Positions 32,100-43,100 of a stretch of 64,000 nucleotides of DNA are shown piece by piece. The position numbers and the translations under genes were made by a program. Numbering within the stretch: the first letter of the stretch is position 1; each line of letters starts with the position of its first letter. Source of the DNA: Luscinia megarhynchos (taxonomy: Eukaryota > Chordata > Aves > Passeriformes > Turdidae); NCBI GenBank assembly GCA_034336665.1, contig JAPFBE010000003.1:18501-82500 (forward strand). The letters are read 5' to 3'. Below the pieces are notes generated by a model. It saw nothing but the letters and a program-made list of their open reading frames with translations, was not told the origin of the DNA and ran no database searches.

Positions 32100-32640
32100 A
32101 CAGGCTAGGAAGATGAGGAGGAGATGTAGCCCTCTATGGATATGGAACTCTGCCTGGGGAAGTATGAGGAACCAGCTGAGAGCTTGTGGAAGATTAAGGG
32201 GAGGGCAGTGACAGGGATATTAAAGATAACAGAAAGGGCTTCTACAGATATGTCGCAAGCAACAGAGAAGACTGAGGTTCTCAAGGATTTCTGTGCTTCA
32301 GTCTTCAATGGCAAATGCTCCACCCATGCTGCTCACATTGAGAAAGGCAAATGCAGGGACTGGAAGAATGAACACCCTAAGCCCACTGAGATGATCAAAT
32401 TCAAGACCATCCAATGAATCTGAAAGTGCTCAAGTCATGGGACCTGAAGAGATACATGCCCAGGTCCTGAGGGAGCTAGCAGAAGTTGCTAAGAAATTAT
32501 CCATCATTTTTTGAAAAACCGTGGCAGTTAGGAAAAGTCCCTGATGATTAGAAAAAGGAAATATAGCCATTTTTAAAAAGGGGAAAGCAGAAGACCTGGG
32601 GAATCACTTCTACCCAGAGCAACTGACAGTGCTGCACAGC
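32100..32640 (+). mobile_element. CR1 LINE, degenerate reverse-transcriptase region
   Basis: Phrases typical of CR1 ORF2 are readable in decayed form: AGGGCTTCTACAGATATG, then CCCAGGTCCTGAGGGAGCT, and AAAAAGGGGAAAGCAGAAGACC. Multiple stops and frameshifts are present. Confidence 0.6.
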
Positions 32641-33179
32641 CCTGTCAAGCTGCTTCTCCTGTCTGGCTCTACAGGATGTTCCAGTTCCATCACCGTCCTC
32701 CTCAGTGGCTCCACAGGACTGCTGCTGCCCAGCTCTGGAGATTGATGGAGATTCCTAGACATTTCATGGGCAAAGGAGTGGTGAGGATGTGTTGTGATGG
32801 TGTGGGACCTGAGCAGGACATACACAACATGGAATAATAAAGGCTGGAGATAAATGCTGAGCTTGGCAGGAAGAGTTCAATTTCTTCCATTGGGCGTGTG
32901 GTTTGGGTTTGTGCTGAAGACTGTCAATAACCCCAGGATGTTTCAATCAGTGCTGAGTGTCAAGACCTTTGCTGCTCCTCACACCATCCTGTCAGCAAAT
33001 AGGCTGGTGTTGCAATTAGGAGGAGATAAACTCTTCAGAAGGGCTCAGCAAGGAAAGAAGCAGTGGGGTAACCCTGTATATGAAGGAATGGTTTGGCTGT
33101 CTAGGAATTGACAGTGGTGATGAAACGGTTGAGGGTTAATGGGTAAGAATCAGGGGAAGAGCAGATTCCAAAGTGGGAA

Positions 33180-33440
33180 TCTTCCCAGACACAGAGGGAA
33201 GGCTGGTAGGCAGGTTGGTAGTTCCCAGGGTCCTTTATTCTACCCTTAAAGCAGGGTGCAATGAAGTTTCCTGGATTGTCCACAGCTTTCCTTCTATGAT
33301 AAATTGACCTGCTTGGTGAAGGAGGGAAAGGCTGGGGATGATGTTTACCGGGGCTTTTAAGCTTTGACACGCCATTCCCCAAACTATTCTTGTGGAGAAA
33401 CTGGCTGTCCATGGCTCGGACAGGTCCACTGTTCACTGTA
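33180..33440 (-). mobile_element. probable CR1 LINE ORF2 fragment
   Basis: The minus-strand reading contains IKDPGNYQP, matching the KKDPGNYRP-type motif at the start of the CR1 reverse transcriptase. It is decayed and its limits are uncertain. Confidence 0.4.
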
Positions 33441-33718
33441 TAAAAGGGTCTGGATGGCCAGACCCAGAGGGTGGTAGGGAACAGTTTAATTCAGCTGGTA
33501 TCCAGTCACCAGTGGAGCTCCTCTAGGCATCACTGAAACCAGTCCCGTTTCTATCAGTGACCTGGAGGAGGGGACCCTCAGCCAACTTGTGGAGAACAGG
33601 ATCCGCCAGAGGACAGGAAGACTCTACAGAGGGATCCATAGAGGCCCAGGGATTCAGCTGTCCCAGGCAGTTCCTGAAACCCCCTACTCCCCTACCCCTC
33701 CCTGACTACTCATTCTCA

Positions 33719-34399
33719 CTACACTTTTTTTCTCAACCGCCGCCACCATTGGGACTTGAAGCGGATGCTGAAGCACCAGCGGCGCTGAACACGGCGTGCC
33801 CGCCAGGCTGTCAGGGATCTCTGAAGGCGGGCATGAAGCTGCCCCAGGAACCTTCCAGCAGCAGTGCTGGTGCTGTATTCCAGTTCCATGGAGCTGCTGC
33901 TGCTGCTTTCCAATACAATGGGATTCATGATCACTACTAGTCTAGGGAGCAACTTGGCTATCACCACAGATCTTCTGTGTTCCAGCATTGTGGAGCTGTT
34001 GCTGCTGCATGATCTTACGTTCTTATGTTTGACCTCTTCTGTCACCTTGTTCATGTCTGGCCTTGCCAACCCCACTCCAAGGCGCTGGGGACACTCTCTG
34101 GCCCCCAGCAGCCTTGGCATAGCATGCAGATCAGTGTGGACCACCCTGCCACTCCCCCTGCCCCATCGCCACTGGGCTAGCTGTGCCTCCAGCTCCTGGC
34201 GCTGCTCCTCGAACAGCAGCTGGGAGTCGCGGCAGCTGCGGATGAACCTGGGGAAACGCCTGCTGGAGCTCATGGAGCTGCGTGGGGAGCTGCCATGGGG
34301 CAGCTCCCTGTCTGCTGATGTCTGTGCCCTGTCCACGTTGCTCTGCCCCTCCAGCCGGCCTCTCGCTGTGCTTGGATGCTTCGAGCTCTGACGGATTCT
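33719..34399 (-). CDS. candidate gene, exon 2: basic coiled-coil-like protein
   Basis: The acceptor GTTCTTGCAG precedes 226 codons ending TAG (33719-33721). The frame continues that of exon 1 at 34537-34641 without loss of phase. The protein part is Ser/Arg-rich, with a short helical acidic-amphipathic stretch (LLFEEQRQELEAQLAQW), a serine run, and a strongly basic C-terminus (RRVQRRWCFSIRF; WWRRLRKK). Internal DNA duplication is visible (two GTTCCAG…GGAGCTG-CTGCTGCTG segments near 33880 and 33985). I recognise no family. The true 3' splice structure may differ, because a donor-like AGG|GTGGTC lies inside. Confidence 0.4.
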   Translation of the reverse strand, partial: RIRQSSKHPSTARGRLEGQSNVDRAQTSADRELPHGSSPRSSMSSSRRFPRFIRSCRDSQLLFEEQRQELEAQLAQWRWGRGSGRVVHTDLHAMPRLLGARECPQRLGVGLARPDMNKVTEEVKHKNVRSCSSNSSTMLEHRRSVVIAKLLPRLVVIMNPIVLESSSSSSMELEYSTSTAAGRFLGQLHARLQRSLTAWRARRVQRRWCFSIRFKSQWWRRLRKKV

Positions 34400-34536
34400 C
34401 TGCAAGAACCACAGATGGGTGAGACAAGAGCAGCTCCCCAGAATGCTCCTCATTGTCGTGCCACACACGCCACACCGACTCACCCCAAACCCACAAGGCC
34501 CAGCCCGGCCCACACAGCACATCAGAGGCCACCTAC

Positions 34537-34641
34537 CCACAGACACTTGTCCCGCAGCATGACCATCACCAGGATGAGCTGCAGCACCACCATGGTGATT
34601 GCCACCACCTCACCCATGGTGAAGATGTTGAGGAGCCCCAT
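34537..34641 (-). CDS. candidate gene, exon 1: N-terminal membrane helix
   Basis: The ATG at 34641-34639 lies in strong context (GTGCCATGG) and 35 codons run to a donor TGG|GTAGGT. The peptide carries a clear hydrophobic helix (VVAITMVVLQLILVMVML) ending in RDK, so a type III/signal-anchor topology is likely. Upstream, a TATAAAA box lies about 180 bp from the ATG. Small size, a TATA box and CRE-like repeats are what many tissue-restricted, for example spermatid, genes show, but that tissue is an inference. Confidence 0.42.
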
Positions 34642-34818
34642 GGCACTGTCAGTAGCACTCCAGGTCACCAGCACAGGCCGGTGGAGAGGTTCCCCAGAGA
34701 CCTGCAGGGTTCCAGTGAGGGGAATCCAACCCTGCTGGGATGGCAGAGGCCGAGGCTGTTGTCTGCCAAGACACTGCCAGATTGTTGTGCCCAGCACTAT
34801 CCGCTCCTGTGGGGCCCC

Positions 34819-34825
34819 TTTTATA
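34819..34825 (-). promoter_or_regulatory. TATA box of candidate minus-strand gene
   Basis: GCTATAAAAGGGGCC reads on the minus strand, a near-ideal TATA box, predicting a start near 34790 and a 5' leader of about 150 nt before the ATG at 34641. Confidence 0.55.
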
Positions 34826-34830
34826 GCCTA

Positions 34831-34923
34831 GCAGTCCCCTGTGTGACATCATGGGGCAGCCAGACCCCTCTTTGTGACAGCACGGAGCAGTCAGAGCCCC
34901 CTGTGTGTCATCCCAGGGCAGTC
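34831..34923 (-). promoter_or_regulatory. three ~31-bp tandem repeats with CRE-like cores
   Basis: CAGTCAGAGCCCCCTGTGTG-type units repeat three times directly upstream of the TATA box. Each contains TGACATCA, TGACAGCA or TGTCATCC. The first is close to a CRE on the minus strand (TGATGTCACA). Confidence 0.45.
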
Positions 34924-35159
34924 AGAACCCCCTTTTGGATACCCAGGAGCCCACAGGAGACTAAGAGGGAGCCCTTGCTGCCTTGGGCAGCATGACCATG
35001 CATTCTATGTTGCTCTGCTGAAACCTTCAGGACTCTTTTTAAGTCAGTCAGATCATAACACCTTCATTTGACATCATGGATCTGTTTTCAGTTGTTGGAT
35101 CTGTAATTGCTGGGAGCAGGAGGTTAACTGCTTCATAAAATAGATCTCTTTGTCTCGAT

Positions 35160-35340
35160 TTCATGAGACTCCATCATACAAGGGCAGTGATCATGTACCT
35201 TGTGCTGGGCACTGGTGAGGTTGGTGTATGGAATCCTGTATTCAATTTTGGGTCCTGCACAACAGTAAAGACATTGAGGTTGCTGGAGTGTGTCCAGAGA
35301 AGGGCAGTGGAGCTGGGGAAAGGGTCTTGTGCTTTAACCC
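35160..35340 (+). mobile_element. CR1 LINE fragment
   Basis: TTCAATTTTGGGTCCTGCAC, then GAGGTTGCTGGAGTGTGTCC and AGAGAAGGGCAGTGGAGCTGG are standard CR1 3' region phrases. Confidence 0.75.
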
Positions 35341-35521
35341 CAGCTGGCAATTCGGTAAGAAAAAAAAGTGAGAAAGAAACTTGTAAGGTGAGATAATTTA
35401 ATAAATAGAAACAAATTCAAAAAATACTGAATGAGAGAAAAGAAACGGAGGAGGAAAAAAAAATGAAGTAAATGTTAACAGTTTCTCTGCATTTATGTGC
35501 ATTCAAGTCAGACACTCATCG

Positions 35522-35955
35522 TGGAATCACAGACTGGTTTGGGTTGGAAGGGACCTTAAAGATCATCCACCTTGCCATGGGCAGGGACACCTTCCACTGT
35601 TCCAGGCTGCTCCAAGGCCCATCCAACCTAGCCATAAACACTTCCAAAGGGCAGTCACAGTTTCTCCATGAAACTGTGCAGGGCCTCACCACCCCCACAG
35701 GGAACAATTCCTCCCCAATATCCCATCCATCCCTGCCCTCTGGCAGAGGGAAGCCATTCCCCCTCATCCTGACACTCCAGGCCCTTGTCCAAAGTCTATT
35801 TCCAGCTCTCTTGAAGTTGGGGGCTCTAAGGTCTCTCCTTCTCCTCCCTGAACACCTCCAGCTCTCTCAGCCTGTCTCCAGAACAGACAGGTTCCAGCCT
35901 TTGAGCATCTCTGTGGCCTCCTCTGGACCCATTCTAGCAGCTCCACATCCTGAAA
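35522..35955 (-). mobile_element. CR1 LINE 3' end, minus
   Basis: It begins at the CR1 terminus (GGAATCACAGACTGGTTTGG, then GTTGGAAGGGACCTTAAAG) and continues antisense through GCCTGTCTCCAGAACAGACAG to TTCTAGCAGCTCCACATCC. Its 5' end abuts a plus-strand CR1. Confidence 0.85.
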
Positions 35956-36745
35956 GACCAAATACCATCCAGAGGGACCTGGACAAGCTCAAGGAGAGGG
36001 CCTGTGGGAATCTCATGAGGTTTAACAAGACCAAGTTCGGGTGGTGCATGTGGATCAGGACAACTCCCAATATCAAATCAGGCTGGGGGATGAAGAGATC
36101 AAGAAGAGCCCTGGCCAAGACCAACTTGGGGATGCTGGTGAATGAGGCTGGACATGCCCTGGCCCTCTGCTGGGCTGATCCCACAGTGTGAGCAGCCAGG
36201 GAGCAGGGGGATTCTTCACTTCTGCCCTGCTCTAGTATGATCACACCTGCAGTGCTGCCTGCAGCTCTGGGGTCCCAGCACAGGAAGGACATGGAACTGA
36301 TGGACAGAGTCCAGAGGAGACACCAGGATGATCGACAGGATGGAGCACCTCTATGCTATGAGGAAAGGCTGAGAGAATTGGAATTGTTCAGCCTGGAGAA
36401 GAGAAACTTTGGAGTGACCTAATTGTGGCCTCAAAGTAACTGAGGGGAGCCAACAAGAAAGATGGAGAGAGACTACAAGGGTCTGGAGTGCCAGGACAAG
36501 GGAACAGCTTCTCATTGAGACAAAGTAGATTTAGACTGGATATTGGGAAGCAATTCTTCCCCGTGAGAGTGGTGAGGCCCTGGCACAGTTTGCCCCAAGA
36601 AACTGTTGCTGCCCTATCAATGAAAGTGTCCAAAGTCAGATTGGATGGAGCTTGAAGTAACCTGGTCTAGTAGGTTTCCCTACCCATGACAGGGGGGTAG
36701 GATGATCTTTACAGTGCCTTCCAACCCAAACCACACTGTTCTTCT
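35956..36745 (+). mobile_element. CR1 LINE 3' region, plus
   Basis: It runs from CATCCAGAGGGACCTGGACA through GGAAAGGCTGAGAGAATTGG and TTCAGCCTGGAGAAGAGAAAC to TGATCTTTACAGTGCCTTCC. With the preceding minus copy it makes a head-to-head pair (3' ends outward), a natural inverted repeat. Confidence 0.85.
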
Positions 36746-36783
36746 CTGCTAAGGACTACTGCTGCCAGCTGTTTTTGAGGTAT

Positions 36784-36789
36784 TTTATT
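36784..36789 (-). terminator. LCMT2: polyadenylation signal of LCMT2
   Basis: AATAAA on the minus strand lies about 200 nt beyond the stop codon at 36990-36992. It is the first such signal after the stop and sits just before the CR1 copy, so the 3' UTR is predicted to be short. Confidence 0.6.
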
Positions 36790-36989
36790 TACAGCAACAC
36801 AAAGAGCCGTAAAAACGCAACAGCCAGTGAGGTGTGAATCCCTTGTTTTCACTGTCCCTCCTGATCCCACCTTCACAAATGCATTCTGGATACAAAGCCT
36901 TTATGGAAGTATTGTGCTGCTTTTGGATCTAGAGTGAACAGACGTCTCACCATAGTGCAGTAGCATGGTTCAGCCCTGCTTGGTCTCAC

Positions 36990-37157
36990 TCAGTGACTGA
37001 TCAGGATGCTGCTGAGGCTCAGTGAGACGGGCACTGGGTTCAAGTGTGTCCCAAAGGAGAAGCAGTTTCCACCACCACCAATAACCAACAGCTCCTTCTC
37101 ATTTGGCAGAAAGACACTGCTATGATTGTGTAGCATTAATGGCCATTCCAGGTGCTC
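36990..37157 (-). CDS. LCMT2: LCMT2 exon 13, terminal
   Basis: Acceptor TCTCCTTTTTCAG; 55 codons and TGA (36990-36992); [33 protein letters not shown] closes the propeller. Confidence 0.94.
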   Translation of the reverse strand, partial: EHLEWPLMLHNHSSVFLPNEKELLVIGGGGNCFSFGTHLNPVPVSLSLSSILISH

Positions 37158-40100
37158 CTGAAAAAGGAGAGGAGATTTTGAACATATAGGACTTCACATG
37201 GTCCACGGTACCACCCATGAATGTGGGCAAGAACAGACAGAGAATAGAGAAACAAGTAGCCCCTGAGGTGTACTCCTCTGCTACACCTGCCCACCCACCA
37301 ACTTGCAGTTCAGTGATTTTTTAATGAGAGAAAATGTCTTTGTACTTCCTGAATCTTAACGCTTTTCCTCCCAAGAAGGTAGCCAGTCAGTTTTTGATTC
37401 AATGTAAATCTTTGACATTCATGGCCTGTGGCATGGAGTTCCAGAGCTTACCTATGTAACTGGTAGGTTCAAAAGCCTAGAGTTTCACCTAAGTCAAAGC
37501 AAACAGTTCATAAGCAAAGGAAGATACCAATCCATCTGCATCTGCTTATTCAGTGTAAACAAAAAAGTTATATTCTTTTAGATACAACTTTACTATCACT
37601 GTACCTGTCCTCATTGCCATCCAACAAGGGCAGTCTATTTTATCTAAAAGGATATGAGGCCACATACAACTTCTGCTACAGACAATAATTGAAAACTGTT
37701 GGGAGTCCAGGGTGTTTCCCTGGCTTCCCTGGGTGCTTCTAGACCCCCCTGGCAGGGGAGTCAGAGACCCTGACATGGTGCCCAGGGGTCCTGGGGGCTG
37801 GACTTGGGTCCCTGGAGAAATTTGCCAACATTGCAGGAAGAATTACGAGTCACAAAAAATAAGTAGAGTATAAATTAGACTGTTAGAAGATAGAAAAGTG
37901 ATTTTTTAGAAAGGTTTATATTAGGGGGTTTGAGGTTAAGATGGAGGATTTGGGGCGTGGTTGGTATGCTTCTTCCTCCTTCTTCTTCATGCCATCCATG
38001 TTGGAGTGTCACCTTGGCATCCTTCGATTGGATGGGGACAAAACTAGACATTACAATAAGGTTGTGGTGTATTGGAAAATAATTGTAAATATCAAACACG
38101 TAATTTAGAGTATAAAATATAAGTCCTGCCTCTGCCAGGCAGATTCTGCCCTGGACGTCTGGCTGGACAGATCGCTGTTAGCTGGACAAAGAATTCCAGA
38201 GAAACAATAAACAATCCTGAAACCTCTGAGAACAGCCTCCTGCAGTTTCTCAGCAGCGGGCGTCGGGGAAAACCTGAACTTTACACCACCTTCATGTCCT
38301 CCTGAGGTGATCTCAACCATAAAGAGACACCTCGGGCTGTGACATTTGGTGTCCCTCTGGGTGGGCTGTAGCCTATAAAGGTGGGTACAGACCCTCAGAC
38401 CCTGAAAACCCAGCTCAAGAAGATGCACACCGCTGGAGGAGACCTCCCCAGACAGAGACAGAAAACTAAGCTACAATTAAGCATATTTCATGCTTTTAGA
38501 CTCTCAGCAAAATGCTGCAAAGCCAACTAGATGCATACATGCTGTCCACTGTAAAAAATTAACCCGTCACAAATTCCAGTTTCACCAATGACAGGTTCCA
38601 TATGTACAGTTACCAAAAGAAAGTTGTTTCTTTACATAAAAGATAAATAAAGACTTGTCAAACAAAAGAAATGTTCTTACAGAATCACAGAATGGTTTGG
38701 AATGGAAGGACCTTAAAAAATGCCACCTCACTCCACCTCCCTGCACTGGGCAGGGACAGCTTGCACTAACCAGGTTGCTCCAAGCCCAGTCTAACCTGGC
38801 CTTGAACATTTCCAGGGATGGGGCAGCCACAGCTTCTGTGGGCAGCCTTTTTCAGCACCTCAACATACTCTTCATAAAAAATTTCATCCATATACCTAGT
38901 TTGAAGCTACTGTCCTTCAGATGAAAACCATCACCTCTTGTCCTGTCACTACAAAAAAGTCTATCACTGCTATCACTGCTAAAAAGTCTGTTCCCATCTT
39001 TCTTAACAAGTCCCCCTTTAAGTACTGGAAGGGGCTCTAAGGTACTCCCATAGCCCTCTCCCCCTCTCAAGGCTGAACAACCCCTATTCTGTCAGCACAT
39101 CCTCACAGGAGATAAGCTCCAGCTCTCTGATGATCTTTGTGGCCCTTCTATGGATTTCATCCAACAGATCTGTGTCTTTCTTTTACTCAAGACAGTTATT
39201 ACTTGAGATGAGGGTTACTCAAAGATGTAGACCAAGTTTTGCCCAAAATCCTGCTGTGTGGCACCACCTGTATGACTGCTCTTCAGTGATTCATAGAAGA
39301 AAGTCACCAAATAGTTAAAGTTGGAAGGGTCCTCCATGCATCATCCAGTCCAACCACCCTGTTCCAAGCAGGCTCAACCCAAGCAGGCTTTTCAGTACCT
39401 TGCCCCATCAGGTTTCAAATATTTCCAGTAATGGAAATACAACAGACTCTCTGAGCAGTCTGTTCAGTGTTCAATCATCCTTACAGGAAGCGTTTATCTT
39501 CCAGTGAAGTTTCCAGTATTTCCATGCTGGTTTTTCTTCTCATATTTCAGGCAACAGTTACAGCACACTGCAGTTTTCACCAAGAAGTTCTCAATGAAAT
39601 TATACCTCAGACCTCCATAAACACTAACTAAGGCTGTGGTTTATCTGTTCCCTTCCTCCACAGACATCCTGAAGTGATTATGCATGTGCCCATTTCAGTT
39701 CTGCTGCCCCTTGTCAGAAACAGAGCAGCTCCATGTTCCAGTCTTCTGCACATTCCATCTCTCCCTCTCTTAACACTGCTACATTCTCTGTGCTGGATAA
39801 TAGCACTTTGGAATTAGATCCTACCTCTCCATAAAGTTACCATGTTCCTTCACAGGACGCTGCTTACCCTGAAAGAAAAAAATTCAGTACTTACCACACT
39901 AATCACATAGTCCAAACAGAGACCAGTCATTAAGTCAATGACAGTGATGCCTGGCACAGAGGATGCATGAAACCACACTCCACCAACGAGCAGAAGCTTT
40001 CCCTCATGCACATGTGCAGTATGTGAATACCTGTGAATTCAAAATGAGATTGAACTCCATTAGCAATGGAGGCTGGTAGAGACAAGCTGAAAATTCTCTG

Positions 40101-43100
40101 CTGAATGCTCTGAGCAACCTGTCTAGTTGAAGATGCCCCTAACTCATTGCCAGGAGGTTGGACTAGTTGGCCTTTAAGAGGTCCTTTCCAAATCAAACTA
40201 TTTTATGATGCTATGAATGCCTTCTGCTTACCTTGGGACAAGAGGAGGGTGTGTCTCTATTGTCTGCCACTGAAAGCCATGTTCAAGCTCCCTCAGAAGA
40301 AAAACTGAACCCAAGGGCTGCTCAGCTGCTCCCAGACCTCCTGCAATCAGCACACCTCCTTCCCAGCTGCAGGCACTGTGAGAGTGGCGGCTTTCTGGGA
40401 CTGGACCCTCAACAGCAATCTAAAACAAAAAAAAAAACAAGTCCAAGGCTGAAGTTTGCCAAGCTAAGTGTCTGCTTAATGTCCAGGCTTTTAAATGCCT
40501 TTTCCTGTGTGGTTGAGTTTTTTGATACCCAACCTTCTCCACATGTTCCTCTAGCAACTGCTACATGCTTCCATGTACACTGTCTCTGGCCCTCAGTACA
40601 TTTAATATAATCAATCTTTACAGGGTGTATTTCCACTCATTTATTAGAGGTAACTTTATCTGCATTCTTGCATGCTGCTTTCTACTTAAGACATACATCT
40701 GGGAACTACAAGTTTGTTTAGAAACACATGGGACTAATGCAGTGCCCAGCAAAGCAGGTCATCAGTTGCTCAAACCACAGAGCAGGATAAAAGGCTCAAC
40801 TGCAGGACTAAAATACAGAAAGAAAATCTTTAGTGCAAGCACTAAAGGAAAAAATAGTAAGACCAGGCATTTAAAGGCATATCACAGCAAATAAGTGATG
40901 GAGAAAAAGTTGGAGGCCACTTGGTCCATACCTTTTCCCTAAAACAAATGAAACTGTTATCATCTAGATGGATGATAGTTTCCAAAAGTCTGCAGTGACA
41001 AGAATTTCTCAACGCTTTAGGCAGTCTATTTCAGACTCAGCTAGCTTCATGATCAGTAGTTTTCTTCAGTGTCCAGCTGATTCTCTGTACTCCTCAAAGT
41101 TAAATTGGAGAACAATTTTTGTCTTCTCTGCAGCAGTATTTTAGATATTAGAAGATTTCTTTCTATCTTCAGTCTTCTCCAGATTCAATAGCTAGAAGAC
41201 CTTCAAAACCCTCTCCTGTGAGGTATGTGGCCTGGTCACTCTTGCTGCATACCTCTAATTCAGCAGTTTTACACCCTGTCCACCTATTTTCAGCAATCAG
41301 CTTTGGGTATTTCACAGTTCTGCTGAGGTTAGGAACATTGTAGAAAAAAAAAGTAGGAATTCATGCGTCTTCCAGATAACATTCATGGTTACATATCTGA
41401 AGATACAGTGTAGGCCTCCCACAACAGTGGGATATAGCTTACTCATGTTTAGCTTGTGACCTCCTGCAGTTATGAATCTCTCACCATGTAATGGTGCTAG
41501 GTACAAGGTTGGGCTCCAAGACTTACAGTAAACAGAGTTACATCAGGTTGGTGGCCAGTAAGTAAATGAGGAAGTAAGTTCTCTTTCACTCAATTTCCTT
41601 TTATGCCACATTCAGCAATCTAGTTGAGGCAAACCAGCAGATGTGGAGGTGGTTTTGACTGTAGCAAAGCTTTTTATACTGTCTCTAACAGTATCCTTCA
41701 ACAAAAATGTCCAGCTTGCAGCTAGACAAGTCCATAATGGGAGAGGTGAAAGAAGACAGAGACAATATGTTCTCAGTTGCATCCAGCAACAGGGCAAGAG
41801 GCAATGGGCACAAACTGACATAGAAAAAATACACTTAAACAATAAAACCCCCTCATATTGTTTTATCAGGGTGGTCAAGCACTGGAATAGGTTGCCCAAA
41901 GAGATTGTGGAGTCTCCATCTATGGGGATAATACCCAGCAACCTGCTCTAGTAAGACCTGTTTTAAGCAAGAGTGTTGGATGACTCCAGATGCCCCTTCC
42001 AACCTCCACTATTCTGTAAAGACTATTTGACTAAAAAGCCGGGTGTTTAGAAGTTACCAGAAGTCTAAATCTAATCACCACAGAGTACTTCCTTACCACA
42101 GTGCAGGAGAGTTCTGGAGTGTGCAGGAAATACCAATCCCCCAGCACAGGCTCCAGAGCAGAGCGGCCACCATACACAAACAAGTACTGTTCACCTATGG
42201 AAACAGACAGCCAGGGTGAGACAGAAGTCAGAATCTGGTATGCCACAAAAGCAAAAACTTCTGTTTGCATAGAAGGGAAGCTGACAAAATGGGGGCAATA
42301 GTACTTTGGATAGATGCCAAGGACATGCATTCAGTGCACTGTGCCCTGTCCTTTCACTGACTCGGAATGGACTGTGCAGATAACACTAGGGCTGGTCACT
42401 TTCTTCAGCTACAAAGCAATATCAAGGCAAAAATAAGATGAAACAATACAGTTTGACAAAGACAAAACCCAATGTTTTAATTATTATTATTAAATAATCA
42501 TTTAATTATTAATATAATTTTATTTACCCATTTGGCATTTGCTTTTTTGATATAAAATTCTGATTGGAAGGCAGAACGCTAAACTATGCTACAGTGTTAA
42601 TTAAGCACTGCTCCACAAATGCAAAGTGTGCTCCAGACTAGACTAACAACTGCTTAAAAATTTCCTTCTGCTGCCCTTGGAGAATTCCCTGCCAGCTGCA
42701 GGAATGGGACACCTTAGCAAAGGACAGCTTTCAGCTCCTGAATGCCACTGCTTAAGTTTTTGCCCCTTACAACCAGGATCTCTTAATAAACCAACCTTCA
42801 CCTTGCTATTGCAGGACCTGACTCTAGAGCTGTTCAAAACTACCGAGTGTTTGTCAATTGCTACTAGAAAAGTAACATTTCTTCTGAAGGACTTGATAAA
42901 GAAATAGGGATCCTGCTCCTCAAAAAATATCCTTCGGAGAGAACAAACTTTATTTCTGGCATGATCAAGCATGAATAACTTCACCATAGATGATCTCAAT
43001 GAATCAGTTTTCCAGAACAGATTACAGTATGTTTCAATCCTACTTGCCACCAGGGATTATGTAGACAAAATTAAAAATCACCACATTTCAAGTGTCAAAA

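Larger units (their letters stand above)
37158..39894 (-). other. LCMT2: LCMT2 intron 12
   Basis: This is mostly mobile DNA (LTR and two CR1 copies). The rest holds nothing recognised. Confidence 0.8.
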
